Shown: positions 52,732-61,212 of the stretch, one piece after another
Layout: every line of letters begins with the position of its first letter
Position numbering within the stretch: the first letter of the stretch is position 1
The notes under the pieces: generated by a model
Seen by the model: the letters and a program-made list of their open reading frames with translations, nothing else
The model's database searches: none
What the model was told of the DNA's origin: nothing
NCBI RefSeq assembly: GCF_030813695.1
Contig: NZ_JAUSVA010000002.1
Span: 8,827,501 to 8,891,500 of the forward strand
Direction of reading: 5' to 3'
DNA length: 64,000 nt
Source: Kitasatospora herbaricolor
GTDB lineage: Bacteria > Actinomycetota > Actinomycetes > Streptomycetales > Streptomycetaceae
Position numbers and translations under genes: made by a program

Positions 52732-52988
52732 GTCCCCAGACGGCCGTGGCCGGTGGACCCCGGCGCTCGATCGCTACCCGTCCGCCCGGCCGCGCGAGCC
52801 CTGGCCGCCGCGCTTCGTACCCGAAAAGACGCCTCCGTCCGTCGTACGGGGGAGCGTCGCACCGAGGCCGGGACCGCCGGTGCCCGGCTGGCCTCGCACG
52901 GACCGTCAGCCGGATGGCCCACTCGTCTGGCGGGTGACGGCCCGTGTCCATAGTCTGACAAATGCCCCGCCCCCTGACGGACGGGGCC
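52732..52988. other. Upstream region of the M1 peptidase
   Basis: On the minus strand the sequence TTGTCAGACTATGGAC (about 52952-52967) is A/T-rich and could contain promoter elements, but no -35/-10 pair is convincing. I see no gene. Confidence 0.3.
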
Positions 52989-53024
52989 ACGGCCGCCGGA
53001 AACCTGGCCAGGTCCGGCGGCCGT
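52989..53024 (-). terminator. Hairpin terminator after the methyltransferase
   Basis: Arms 52989-53000 and 53013-53024 pair perfectly over 12 bp; the loop holds the small palindrome CCTGGCCAGG. It lies about 63 bp beyond the stop of the minus-strand methyltransferase gene. Confidence 0.65.
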
Positions 53025-53086
53025 CCCCTTTCCCCGCGCTGCGCGCACCACCTCGCAGCGCTCGCGCGACCTGCGCCGGACCGGCC

Positions 53087-53974
53087 CTAGCCCCGCCGGG
53101 TCCCGACCGCGACCAGCGCCGCCACCGGCAGCCGCACCGAGCCGTCGGGCTGCGCGAACGGCGCTACCAGCCGGTCGTACGCGGCGCGGATCCGTGCCAC
53201 CGTCCGGGCGTCCTGACCCTCGATCAGCGAGGAGGTCAGCACCGTCCCGGTCAGGATGTCCCGCCACCAGCGGTCCGGGTCCACCTGGTGCGTCCAGCGG
53301 ACGGGCTCCACCCGGATCGCCGCCAGTCCGGCACCGGCCAGCAGGCCCGCGAAGGCCTCCGGCGAGGCGTACGGCGCGAACGGGGAGTGGGTGGGCAGGT
53401 CGCCGACCGGGGTCGCGCCCGCCTCGGCCACCGCGGCGGCGACCAGGCCCTGCGCCGGATTCCGGTCGGGCGCGTCCCACCAGGACAGGGCCACCCGGCC
53501 GCCGGGAGCCGTCACCCGGGCCAACTCGGCCACCGCCGGGACCGGTTCGGGGACATGGTTGATCACGAAGGCGCCGGCCACCGCGTCGAACTCCCCGTCG
53601 GCGAACGGCAGCCGGGGCAGGGCGCCGTGCAGCACCCGGGCCTGCGGGAGCGCGGCGGCGGCCTGCGCCACCATCTGCTCCACCGCGTCCGTGGCCACCA
53701 CCGCGGCCCCCCGGCCGAGCGCGGCCAGCGCCAGCCGGCCGGTGCCGCAGCCCACCTCCAGCAACCGGGTGCCCGGCCGCACGCCCGCCGAGTCCAGCAA
53801 CCGCTCGTGCACGCCCGCCGTCATCCGGCCGAAGCCCGCGTCGTACGTACCGCTGCGCCGTGCCCAGCCGGCGCGTTCGAACTCCTCGAAGTCGGTGCCC
53901 TTCCCGTTCGGGTCCGCACCGGCCGCATCGGCCGGGCGCTTCGGACTCTCCACCATCGCCACGTCTGTCTCCAT
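53087..53974 (-). CDS. Class I SAM-dependent methyltransferase
   Basis: This is a 295-residue Methyltransf_11/25-type enzyme. The SAM-binding motif I is RLLEVGCGTGRLALAALG, motif II includes ATDAVEQMVAQAA, and motif III is FADGEFDAVAGAFVINHVPE. The C-terminal half contains the aromatic WTHQVDPDRWWRDILTG. The start at 53974 (METDVAMVE) follows GAGCGGG; a longer frame upstream is unlikely. The substrate is unknown. It stands apart from biosynthetic genes. Confidence 0.85.
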   Translation of the reverse strand: METDVAMVESPKRPADAAGADPNGKGTDFEEFERAGWARRSGTYDAGFGRMTAGVHERLLDSAGVRPGTRLLEVGCGTGRLALAALGRGAAVVATDAVEQMVAQAAAALPQARVLHGALPRLPFADGEFDAVAGAFVINHVPEPVPAVAELARVTAPGGRVALSWWDAPDRNPAQGLVAAAVAEAGATPVGDLPTHSPFAPYASPEAFAGLLAGAGLAAIRVEPVRWTHQVDPDRWWRDILTGTVLTSSLIEGQDARTVARIRAAYDRLVAPFAQPDGSVRLPVAALVAVGTRRG

Positions 53975-54135
53975 CGTTCCCGCTCGTCGTGGTAGGTCGT
54001 CCGGTCGTGCCCCGCCGCCACTATGCCGCACCGGCCGGGCGGCGGCTGGGGCGGGTGGGGCTGGTGGGGCGGGCGGCCGACGGCGGTCTGCGGCCGACGC
54101 CGGCGGGCCCCGGCGGCGGCACGGGCGGGGCCCGG

Positions 54136-57100
54136 TCAGTCCTGGAGGCCCGCGGCGCCGGGGAGTTCCACCTCGAACCAGACCACCTTGCCGTGGCCGG
54201 TGCTGCGGCTGCCCCAGCGATGGGCCAGCTCTTCCACCAGGTGCATCCCGCGGCCGCCCTCGTCACCCTCGGCCGCCCGGCGCGGGCGGGGCGCACGGGT
54301 GTCCTGGTCGGCGACCTCGACCGTCAGGTAGCGGTTGCGGAAGATCCGCAGCTGGGTGGGCGCGCCGGCGTGCAGCATGGCGTTGGTGATCAGTTCGCTG
54401 GTCAGCAGCTCGGTCAGGTCGCCGATCGGCGCGAGGTCCCAGCCGGCCAGGGTGCGCCGGGTGAACCGGCGGGCGTGCCGGACCATCGCGTGGTCCCCGC
54501 CGAGCGGGAGGGTGGCGATCCGGTCCGCGCCGACCGGCCGGCAGCGCGCCATGATGACCGCGATGTCGTCCTCGCTGGCCGGCGCGTCCAGGGCGGTCAG
54601 CACCGCGTCGCAGGTGCGCTCCAGCGAGAACTTCCGCTCGGCCATCGTCCGGCGCAGCAGCTCCAGGCCCTCGTCGATGTCGTGGCCCCGCCGCTCGACC
54701 AGGCCGTCGGTGTAGAGCGCCAGGATGGCATCCTCCGGCAGGGTGAACTCGACCGTCTCGAACGGCACCCCGCCCACCCCCAGCGGCGCGCCGGGCGGCA
54801 GCGACACCAGCCGGGCCGACCCGTCGGGGGCGGCCACCACCGGCGGCAGGTGCCCGGCGCTGGCGGCCGTGCAGGAGCGCTCCAGCGGGTCGTAGACCAG
54901 GCAGACCCCGGTGGCGAACTGGCCCTCGCCGATCGCCGCCGTCGCGTCGTCCAGCCGGCGCAGCACCCGGGCCGGATCCATGTCCAGCGTGATCAGCGTC
55001 CTCGCCACCGTACGCAGTTGGCCCATCGTGGCGGCGGCCCGGATACCGTGGCCCATCACGTCGCCGACCACCAGCGCGACCCGCCCGCAGGAGAGCGGCA
55101 CCACGTCGAACCAGTCGCCGCCCACCTCGCTGCTGACGCTGCTCGGCAGGTAGCGGTACGCGATCTCCAGCCCCACCGTGCGGTGCACCTCCTGCGGCAG
55201 CAGGCTGCGCTGCAGGGTCAGCGCGGTGTCCCGCTCCCGCCGGTACAGCCGGGCGTTGTCGATGCAGACCGCCGCGCGCGCCGCCAGCTCCTCCGCCAGC
55301 GACACGTCCGCCGCGGAGAACGGGTCGGGGTTGCCGGTCCGGATGAACTCGGCGCCGCCCAGCACCACACCACGTGCCAGCAGCGGCACCATCAGGTACG
55401 AGTGCACGCCCGCGTCCAGGCTGGGCTGCACGCGGTCCGGGGCGGCCACGATCCGGCGCAGGGCGGCCTCGTCCACCTCGGGGACGAGGATCGAGCGGCC
55501 GGTGCGCAGGCTCTCCGCGTAGACCTCGGCGGAGTTGGAGGACTGGCCGACGGGGTCGGCGGCGCCGGCCATCGAACGGCCCACCTCGCCGACCGCGACC
55601 GCGCGCAGCCGCACCGAGCCGTCGTGCGCCAGCGGGGGCGTGAGGTCGTCGCCGTCCAGGACGTTGTCCAGCAGGTCGACCGTGACGAAGTCGGCGAACC
55701 GGGGGATCACCACCTCGACCAGCTCCTGGGCGGTGCGGTGGACGTCCAGCGTGGTGCCGATCCGGGTGCTCGCCTCGTTCAGCAGGGCCAGGCGCTGGCG
55801 GGCCGCGTCGCCCTCCTCCAGGGCCAGCTGGCGGTCCCGCGCGGCGTCCCGCTCGCGGGTGTACAGCAGGGCGTTGTCGATCGCCACGGCCGCCCTGGAG
55901 GCCAGCTCCCGGGCCAGCGCGAGGTCGTCCTCGTCGTAGGGGCGGGCGGTGACCGTCCGGTAGAAGGCCGCGATGCCGACCGCCGTGCCGCGGGCGATCA
56001 GCGGTACCACCATGAAGGTGTGCACCCCCTGGTCCCGGGCGGCCTCGGCCCGCACCGGGTCGTCGGCGAGCCAGGCGATGCCCTCGTCGTCCATCCGCGG
56101 CACCAGCACCGCCCGCCGGTGGGTCAGGCTCCAGGAGCGCGGCGTGCTCGGGTGGAAGCGCATCACCGCGCCGACCGGCTGGACCGGCACCACGCCCGAG
56201 CCCTCGACGGCGTTGAAGGCCAGCCGGCGCAGCTGCGCCGAGCGGTCCGCCGGGCCGAGCACCTCGCGCTCCCCGCGCAGCAGCGAGTCCAGCACCTCGA
56301 CGGCCACCGCGTCGGCCAGCCGCGGCGTGGCGACCTCGGCCAGCTCCCGGGCGGTCTGCCCGAGGTCCAGCGTGGTGCCGATCCGGGTGGTGGCCGAGTT
56401 GACCACGGCGAGGCGCTCCTGGGCCGCCTTGGCGTCCCGCAGGGCCTGCGCCCGTGCCTTCAGGACCTGCTCGCGGCGCAGGTACAGCAGGGCGTTGTCG
56501 ATCGAGACCGCGGCCCGCAGGGCCAGTTCGTCACCGAGGGTGAAGTCCGCCTTGGCGAACGCGGCCCGGTCGCCCCGCCGGGAGTAGACCACCATGCCGA
56601 GCACCGTGCCCCGGGCCACCAGCGGCGCGATCCGCACCGCGCGCGAGCGGCGCCCCCGGTAGGCCCGCAGCCGTTCGGCCGGCATCCCCGCCGCCAGCAG
56701 CGGCAGCTCCCAGGACGGCGCCACCACCGGCCGGCCGCCGGCCAGGGCCTTGGCGTACGCCGAATCCGGCGGGATGTCGTGCACGGTGTCGACCGGCAGG
56801 TCCTGCAACGGGTAGTCCGCCTCGGAGGCGGCCAACGCCAGCCGGCGGACCCGCAGTCGCTCGGTGCCGGGTGGTGCGGGCGGCCGCCCCGCGCCGGCCT
56901 CGGCCATCATGTTCTCCAACGCGAACACCCCGCAGGAGTCGGCGATCCTCGGCACGATCGCGTCGGCCAGTTCCTTCGCGGTCTGCCGCAGGTCCAGCGT
57001 GGTGCCGACCGACGCGGCGGCGTCCACCAGCAGGGTCAGCCGCTCCTGGGCGGTGGCCGCCAGCGACTCGGCCCGGTAGTGCTCGGTGACGTCGACGATG

Positions 57101-57852
57101 GTGGAACTCACCCCGAGGATCTTGCCGCCCGGCTCCTCCAGCCGAAAGTACGAGGCCGACCAGGCGTGCTCGCGCTCCGGGTCCCCCGGGGTGCGGCCGT
57201 GCGAGCGGGTGTCGATCACCGGTTCCCCGGTCTCCAGCACCTGCCGCATCACCGACTCGATCTCCGCGCCGTTGATCCCCGGCAGCACCTCGGTGACCCG
57301 GCGGCCCAGGTGGTCCGGCACGAGCAGGCCGTTGGAGCGCGCCAGGGCCGCGTTCAGCCGGACGTAGCGCAGCTCGGTGTCGTACACCGCCATACCGATC
57401 GGGGACTGGGTGAAGAAGCCGTCGAGCACCGCCAGATCGGCCTCCACCCGGCGCAGCGCCGTGACGTCCGAGGCCACCGCCAGGACGAGCGGACGCCCGC
57501 CGGGGCCGGAGATCGGGTGGGTGCGGAACTCCAGGTTCACGTGGTGGCCGTCGCGGTGGCGCACCGGGAAGACGCCCGACCAGCCGCGGCCGTGCAGGAT
57601 GCCTTCGAACAGGCTCATCACGCCGGGCCGCTGCTCGTCGGTGACCAGGATCTTCGCGGCCATCGTGCCGACCGCCTCCTCGGCGGAGTAGCCGAGCAGC
57701 GCCTCGGCGTCGGCGCTCCAGTGCAGGATCCGCCCGTCGTCCTCGATCAGCGCCGTGGCGATCGGGACCGACAGGAGGCCGTCCTGAGCGGGCCGCCCGC
57801 CGGGTGTGTCCCGGCGGGCGCCCGCAGCCGCGTTGTGCCCGTCCGTCTGCAT
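54136..57852 (-). CDS. PAS-PAS-GAF-GAF-GAF-SpoIIE phosphatase with RsbW-like HATPase domain
   Basis: This is a very large (1238-residue) signalling protein. Two PAS domains (about 15-260: IATALIEDDGRILHWSADAE and GMAVYDTELRYVRLNAALAR) come first. Three GAF modules follow (about 260-480, 480-680 and 690-870), each introduced by a repeated R-L-x2-L/V-N/D ... GTTLD linker. Then come SpoIIE (about 890-1100: GGDWFDVVPL, VVGDVMGHGIRAAA, SEDDIAVIMA) and HATPase (about 1110-1230: ELLTSELITNAMLHAGAP, DEGGRGMHLV). It would sense several ligands and reset anti-sigma antagonists. The ATG at 57852 has a weak ribosome binding site. No cognate sigma factor is nearby. Confidence 0.88.
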   Translation of the reverse strand: MQTDGHNAAAGARRDTPGGRPAQDGLLSVPIATALIEDDGRILHWSADAEALLGYSAEEAVGTMAAKILVTDEQRPGVMSLFEGILHGRGWSGVFPVRHRDGHHVNLEFRTHPISGPGGRPLVLAVASDVTALRRVEADLAVLDGFFTQSPIGMAVYDTELRYVRLNAALARSNGLLVPDHLGRRVTEVLPGINGAEIESVMRQVLETGEPVIDTRSHGRTPGDPEREHAWSASYFRLEEPGGKILGVSSTIVDVTEHYRAESLAATAQERLTLLVDAAASVGTTLDLRQTAKELADAIVPRIADSCGVFALENMMAEAGAGRPPAPPGTERLRVRRLALAASEADYPLQDLPVDTVHDIPPDSAYAKALAGGRPVVAPSWELPLLAAGMPAERLRAYRGRRSRAVRIAPLVARGTVLGMVVYSRRGDRAAFAKADFTLGDELALRAAVSIDNALLYLRREQVLKARAQALRDAKAAQERLAVVNSATTRIGTTLDLGQTARELAEVATPRLADAVAVEVLDSLLRGEREVLGPADRSAQLRRLAFNAVEGSGVVPVQPVGAVMRFHPSTPRSWSLTHRRAVLVPRMDDEGIAWLADDPVRAEAARDQGVHTFMVVPLIARGTAVGIAAFYRTVTARPYDEDDLALARELASRAAVAIDNALLYTRERDAARDRQLALEEGDAARQRLALLNEASTRIGTTLDVHRTAQELVEVVIPRFADFVTVDLLDNVLDGDDLTPPLAHDGSVRLRAVAVGEVGRSMAGAADPVGQSSNSAEVYAESLRTGRSILVPEVDEAALRRIVAAPDRVQPSLDAGVHSYLMVPLLARGVVLGGAEFIRTGNPDPFSAADVSLAEELAARAAVCIDNARLYRRERDTALTLQRSLLPQEVHRTVGLEIAYRYLPSSVSSEVGGDWFDVVPLSCGRVALVVGDVMGHGIRAAATMGQLRTVARTLITLDMDPARVLRRLDDATAAIGEGQFATGVCLVYDPLERSCTAASAGHLPPVVAAPDGSARLVSLPPGAPLGVGGVPFETVEFTLPEDAILALYTDGLVERRGHDIDEGLELLRRTMAERKFSLERTCDAVLTALDAPASEDDIAVIMARCRPVGADRIATLPLGGDHAMVRHARRFTRRTLAGWDLAPIGDLTELLTSELITNAMLHAGAPTQLRIFRNRYLTVEVADQDTRAPRPRRAAEGDEGGRGMHLVEELAHRWGSRSTGHGKVVWFEVELPGAAGLQD

Positions 57853-57952
57853 GGCCAGGAAACCGCCCGGAGGTCGAATACCCGCCCTGCCATCTTCGCA
57901 CCGACTGCCCCGGGCCACCCGGGGTGAACGGTCCCGGGGCGGCGGGGGCACG

Positions 57953-57989
57953 TGAAGGCGGCGGGTGCGGTGCGCACCCGCCGCCTTCA
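57953..57989 (-). terminator. Hairpin terminator after the DEAD-box helicase
   Basis: Perfect 17-bp arms (57953-57969 and 57973-57989) with a 3-nt loop lie about 36 bp beyond the minus-strand helicase stop. It separates that gene from the large SpoIIE gene. Confidence 0.8.
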
Positions 57990-58024
57990 GTGACGTCCGG
58001 CGGGCCGCCCCAGGGGCGGTGCGG

Positions 58025-59560
58025 TTACGCGGCGGGGCCGCCGCGCCTCGGCGCCGCCGCCCGGGCCGGCCGCCCGGAGCGGCCCGCGGGCTGGGCGGAG
58101 CGGGTGCCACGGGCCGGGTACCCGGCGTGGCCGCGCGCGCCGGAGGTGCCGTACGGGCGGCGGCGGGGGCGCTCCACCACCGGCTCGGGCGCGGCGACCG
58201 GCACACCGGTGGGCACGCAGGCACCGGTGATCCGGGTGAGTTCGGCGTCGCCGGAGCGCACCGCCACCGAGTTGGGGGTGATCCCGGCGGAGGCCATCAT
58301 CCGGGCGGTGCCCCGGCGCTGCCTGGGCAGTACGAGGGTGACCACGGTGCCGGACTCGCCCGCGCGGGCGGTGCGGCCGCCCCGGTGCAGGTAGTCCTTG
58401 TGGTCGGTCGGCGGGTCGATGTTGACCACCAGGTCGAGGCCGTCGATGTGGATGCCCCGGGCCGCGACGTTGGTGGCGATCAGCGCGGTGACCTCGCCGG
58501 CCCGGAACTGCTCCAGGGTCCGGGTGCGCTGCGGCTGGGACTTGCCGCCGTGCAGGGCGGCGGCCAGGACGCCGTTGGCCAGCAGGGACTCCACCAGCCG
58601 GTCGGCGGAGTCCTTGGTGTCGGTGAACATGATCACGCCGCCCTCGCGGGAGGCGATGTGCGCGATCGCGGTGTCCTTGTCGTGGTTCTGCACGTGCAGC
58701 AGGTGGTGCTCCATGGTGCTGACGGTGGCGGTGGACGGGTCCACCGAGTGGGTCACCGGGTCCTTGAGGAAGCGGCGCACCAGCCGGTCCACGTTGCGGT
58801 CCAGGGTGGCCGAGAAGAGCATCGTCTGCCCGTCCTGCTCGACCTGCTCCAGCAGCTCGGTGACCTGCGGCAGGAAGCCCATGTCGGCCATCTGGTCGGC
58901 CTCGTCCAGCACGGTCACCGACACCTCGTCCAGCCGGCAGTCGCCGCGCTCGACCAGGTCCTTCAGCCGGCCGGGGGTGGCCACGACGATCTCCGCGCCG
59001 CGGTGCAGCAGGTGGGCCTGGCGACGGATCGGCATGCCGCCGACCACGGTCGCCATGCGCAGGCGTACGGCGTGCGCGTAGGGCGTGAGCGCCTCGGTCA
59101 CCTGCTGGGCCAGTTCACGGGTCGGCACCAGCACCAGGGCGAGCGGCCGGCCGGGCTGCGCCCGGCGGCCGGCGGTGCGGGCCAGCAGGGCGAGGCCGAA
59201 GGCGATCGTCTTGCCGGAGCCGGTGCGGCCCCGGCCGAGGACGTCCCGGCCGGCCAGCGAGTTCGGCAGGGTCGCGGCCTGGATCGGGAACGGCGCGGTG
59301 ACGCCCTGGCCGAGCAGGGTGGAGAGGAGCTGGGAGGGCATCTCCAACTCCTCGAAGGTCTCGACCGCCGGCAGTGCGGGGGAGCCCACCGGGAGCGCGA
59401 ACTCGCCCTGCCCGGAGCCGTGCCGGCGGTTGGCCGGGGCACCGCCGCCGCGACGGCCGCCGGCGGACGGGCGCCCGCCGGAGCGGCCGGCGGCGGACGC
59501 GGAACGGCCGCCGGAGCGGGCGGCCGAGGGGGAGTACGAGGAGCGGGTGGAACCGGTCAT
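58025..59560 (-). CDS. DEAD-box RNA helicase
   Basis: This is a 511-residue ATP-dependent RNA helicase. Motifs in order are Q-motif region FPIQAATLP, Walker A GRGRTGSGKT, PTRELAQQV, ATPGRLKDLV, the DEAD box VLDEADQM, SAT in FSATLD, and C-terminal ATNVAARGIHIDGLDLVVN and HRGGRTARAGESG. Both ends are Arg/Gly/Ser-rich and probably bind RNA non-specifically. The ATG at 59560 follows AAGGA. A long 5' region precedes it. Its neighbour two genes of regulation away is a cold-shock protein; both are typical responders to low temperature. Confidence 0.93.
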   Translation of the reverse strand: MTGSTRSSYSPSAARSGGRSASAAGRSGGRPSAGGRRGGGAPANRRHGSGQGEFALPVGSPALPAVETFEELEMPSQLLSTLLGQGVTAPFPIQAATLPNSLAGRDVLGRGRTGSGKTIAFGLALLARTAGRRAQPGRPLALVLVPTRELAQQVTEALTPYAHAVRLRMATVVGGMPIRRQAHLLHRGAEIVVATPGRLKDLVERGDCRLDEVSVTVLDEADQMADMGFLPQVTELLEQVEQDGQTMLFSATLDRNVDRLVRRFLKDPVTHSVDPSTATVSTMEHHLLHVQNHDKDTAIAHIASREGGVIMFTDTKDSADRLVESLLANGVLAAALHGGKSQPQRTRTLEQFRAGEVTALIATNVAARGIHIDGLDLVVNIDPPTDHKDYLHRGGRTARAGESGTVVTLVLPRQRRGTARMMASAGITPNSVAVRSGDAELTRITGACVPTGVPVAAPEPVVERPRRRPYGTSGARGHAGYPARGTRSAQPAGRSGRPARAAAPRRGGPAA

Positions 59561-60065
59561 GGGGAGAGATCCTTCCTCGGGAGGCACGTCGCGAGGAGGA
59601 CTCCCGGCACGGGGCCACGGGGAGGTCGCAAGGAACGGGCCTGAGCTGTGGAGCCTGGCGTAGGCGGTGGAACCGTGCCGCACATCACCCGGGGTCGCCG
59701 GCCGGCGGCCCCGGCGGCGTCACCCCGAACGGGAGCGAGCGGCTCGGTACGGGGCGGCGGGGCGGGGGTCCGGGCGGGGAGCAGCGGTCCGCGCCGGACG
59801 GGACCGGGACGCGCGTCCCGTCCGCGTGGTTCACCGGGCCGCAGGCGGGACCTGGGCGAGTGGCGGAACCGGGGCGAAAACGCGTAGCCGGAGCGAGAAC
59901 GCGGAAAAGCGGGTGCGAAACACCGGGGAACGTGTACGCGGCATGTCCGGGGTATGCACACGGTCGGAACGAGGCGTGTACGGCTGGCCCGAAGTTGGCG
60001 TACGGAGTGTCACCGGAGGGAGTGCCGGGCCGTGTTCGGCGCGGCCGGGCCCGGTGAAAAACGGC
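59561..60065. other. Long upstream region of the helicase gene
   Basis: This gap is about 500 bp without a convincing gene. The minus-strand DNA is slightly richer in A/T than the genes around it. An extended 5' leader, as seen for some cold-induced helicases, is possible but not demonstrated. It ends at the cold-shock gene's terminator. Confidence 0.35.
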
Positions 60066-60105
60066 CAGAGGCCCGTACCGTGCTTGCACACGGTACGGGC
60101 CTCTG
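60066..60105 (-). terminator. Intrinsic terminator after the cold-shock gene
   Basis: Perfect 17-bp arms (60066-60082 and 60089-60105) with a 6-nt loop. On the minus strand the stem is followed by GCCGTTTTTC, a U-tract unusual for this genome, so it is a strong intrinsic terminator. Confidence 0.9.
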
Positions 60106-60135
60106 CTGCGATGGCAGATGCCGGTGCAGTGGAAG

Positions 60136-60339
60136 TCAGAGGGGGCGAATGTTCTCCGCCTGCGGGCCCTTCTGGCCCTGCGTGACGTCGAACTCGACCT
60201 TCTGGCCCTCGAGCAGCTCACGGAAGCCCTGGGCGTTGATGTTCGAGTAGTGGGCGAACACGTCAGCGCCGCCACCGTCCTGCTCGATGAAGCCAAAGCC
60301 CTTTTCCGCGTTGAACCACTTCACGGTGCCAGTAGCCAT
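60136..60339 (-). CDS. csp: Cold-shock protein (CspA family)
   Basis: This is a 67-residue nucleic-acid-binding beta-barrel. RNP1 is KGFGFI and RNP2 is VFAHY, with the start MATGTVKWFNAEKG and end GPQAENIRPL. AAGGAG precedes the ATG at 60339 with an AT-rich spacer. It probably acts as an RNA chaperone. A long 5' leader (60340 to about 60540) is unusually A/T-rich for this genome and contains a hairpin, which is consistent with post-transcriptional control. A strong intrinsic terminator follows the gene. Confidence 0.96.
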   Translation of the reverse strand: MATGTVKWFNAEKGFGFIEQDGGGADVFAHYSNINAQGFRELLEGQKVEFDVTQGQKGPQAENIRPL

Positions 60340-60540
60340 ATAAAAATCTCCTTCAGAACTGTACGAAGCCCGCCACTTGCGAACTTCGCGTCGCAGAGCT
60401 GACGCCGAGCCCGGGAAACCCGAGGAAATAAAAATGCGCCTGTCTGTTGGAACCAGCAGGCGCACACAAAATTTCATGGGAACCAAAACTGCAACTGATT
60501 CGACTGTAGCAGCATCGGCGCCGCCGCGGGCGATTGGCGG
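60340..60540 (-). promoter_or_regulatory. Cold-shock gene 5' leader with hairpin
   Basis: This A/T-rich stretch precedes the cold-shock gene. It contains GCGCCTG ... CAGGCGC (about 60434-60461), able to form a 7-bp stem. Leaders of csp genes often act as thermosensors; that role here is inferred. Confidence 0.45.
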
Positions 60541-60721
60541 GCTGCGGGATTTTCCGGCGTGTTCGTGAACCGGCACGTCCGGCGCCGTCGCGGCGCCGGG
60601 AACCGGTCGGCATGGACGGCCGGAAGCGGGGCAGCCGCAGGGCGGATCCCCGTCGCCCGGACGGCTCCGTACGGACCTGCCGGGCGCCGGCGGGGGCACC
60701 CCGTTGGAGAGGAACTGCGTT
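60541..60721. other. Gap between the cold-shock leader and the PRC-barrel gene
   Basis: The perfect 9-bp dyad at 60579-60587 and 60591-60599 (3-nt loop) is the only structure I see. It could be an operator or part of a promoter for either divergent gene. Confidence 0.35.
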
Positions 60722-61075
60722 GTGAGCGAGAACCTTTGGGAGCACCGTCCGGAGACCGGCTACCTCACCGGGACGGACCTGGCCGGGTACCGGGTCGAGG
60801 CGATCGACGGCCACATCGGCAAGGTGGACAAGCACACCGCGGACGCCGGCGAGGCGGGCGTCGTGGTCGACACCGGTGTCTGGATCTTCGGCAAGGAGGT
60901 CCTGCTGCCCGCCGGCTGCATCTCCAGCGTCGACCCCGACACCGGGACGGTGTACCTCAACCGGACGAAGCAGGACGTCAAGGACGCCCCCGAGTTCCTG
61001 CGCGAGCGGCACGACGGGGACTCGGACTACCGGATGCACCTCGGCGAGTACTACTACGGCCGGACGATGCCGTAG
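60722..61075 (+). CDS. PRC-barrel domain protein
   Basis: This is a 117-residue protein with a PRC-barrel fold: LAGYRVEAIDGHIGKVDKHT, GVVVDTGVWIFGKEVLLPAG and VDPDTGTVYLNRTKQDVKDA. It ends YRMHLGEYYYGRTMP. PRC-barrel proteins of this short type are common in actinomycetes as putative stress proteins or interaction adaptors. GGAGAGG lies upstream of the GTG at 60722; the TTG at 60704 is less likely. It is divergent from the cold-shock gene, and a hairpin terminator follows. Confidence 0.8.
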   Translation: MSENLWEHRPETGYLTGTDLAGYRVEAIDGHIGKVDKHTADAGEAGVVVDTGVWIFGKEVLLPAGCISSVDPDTGTVYLNRTKQDVKDAPEFLRERHDGDSDYRMHLGEYYYGRTMP

Positions 61076-61100
61076 CCGCGGCGGGACCAGGGCGGACCAG

Positions 61101-61136
61101 GCGGGGGCGCGCCGGCGGTGGCCGGCGCGCCCCCGC
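61101..61136. terminator. Bidirectional hairpin terminator
   Basis: Perfect 16-bp arms (61101-61116 and 61121-61136) with a 4-nt loop lie between the convergent PRC-barrel and ANTAR-SpoIIE genes. Confidence 0.75.
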
Positions 61137-61212
61137 CGCCGTGCCGGCCCCGGGCACGGTCCGGCCCGGGCACCGTCGGGCCCCCGCGCGGTCCGGCCAC
61201 GGCACCGTCCGG

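Noticed and set aside
48505..52953. A 1482-codon plus-strand open frame
   Set aside because: It covers several well-supported genes on both strands and its product is Arg/Gly/Pro-rich without motifs.
53860..57927. A 1355-codon plus-strand open frame
   Set aside because: It is antisense to the PAS-GAF-SpoIIE-HATPase gene, which has all expected motifs.
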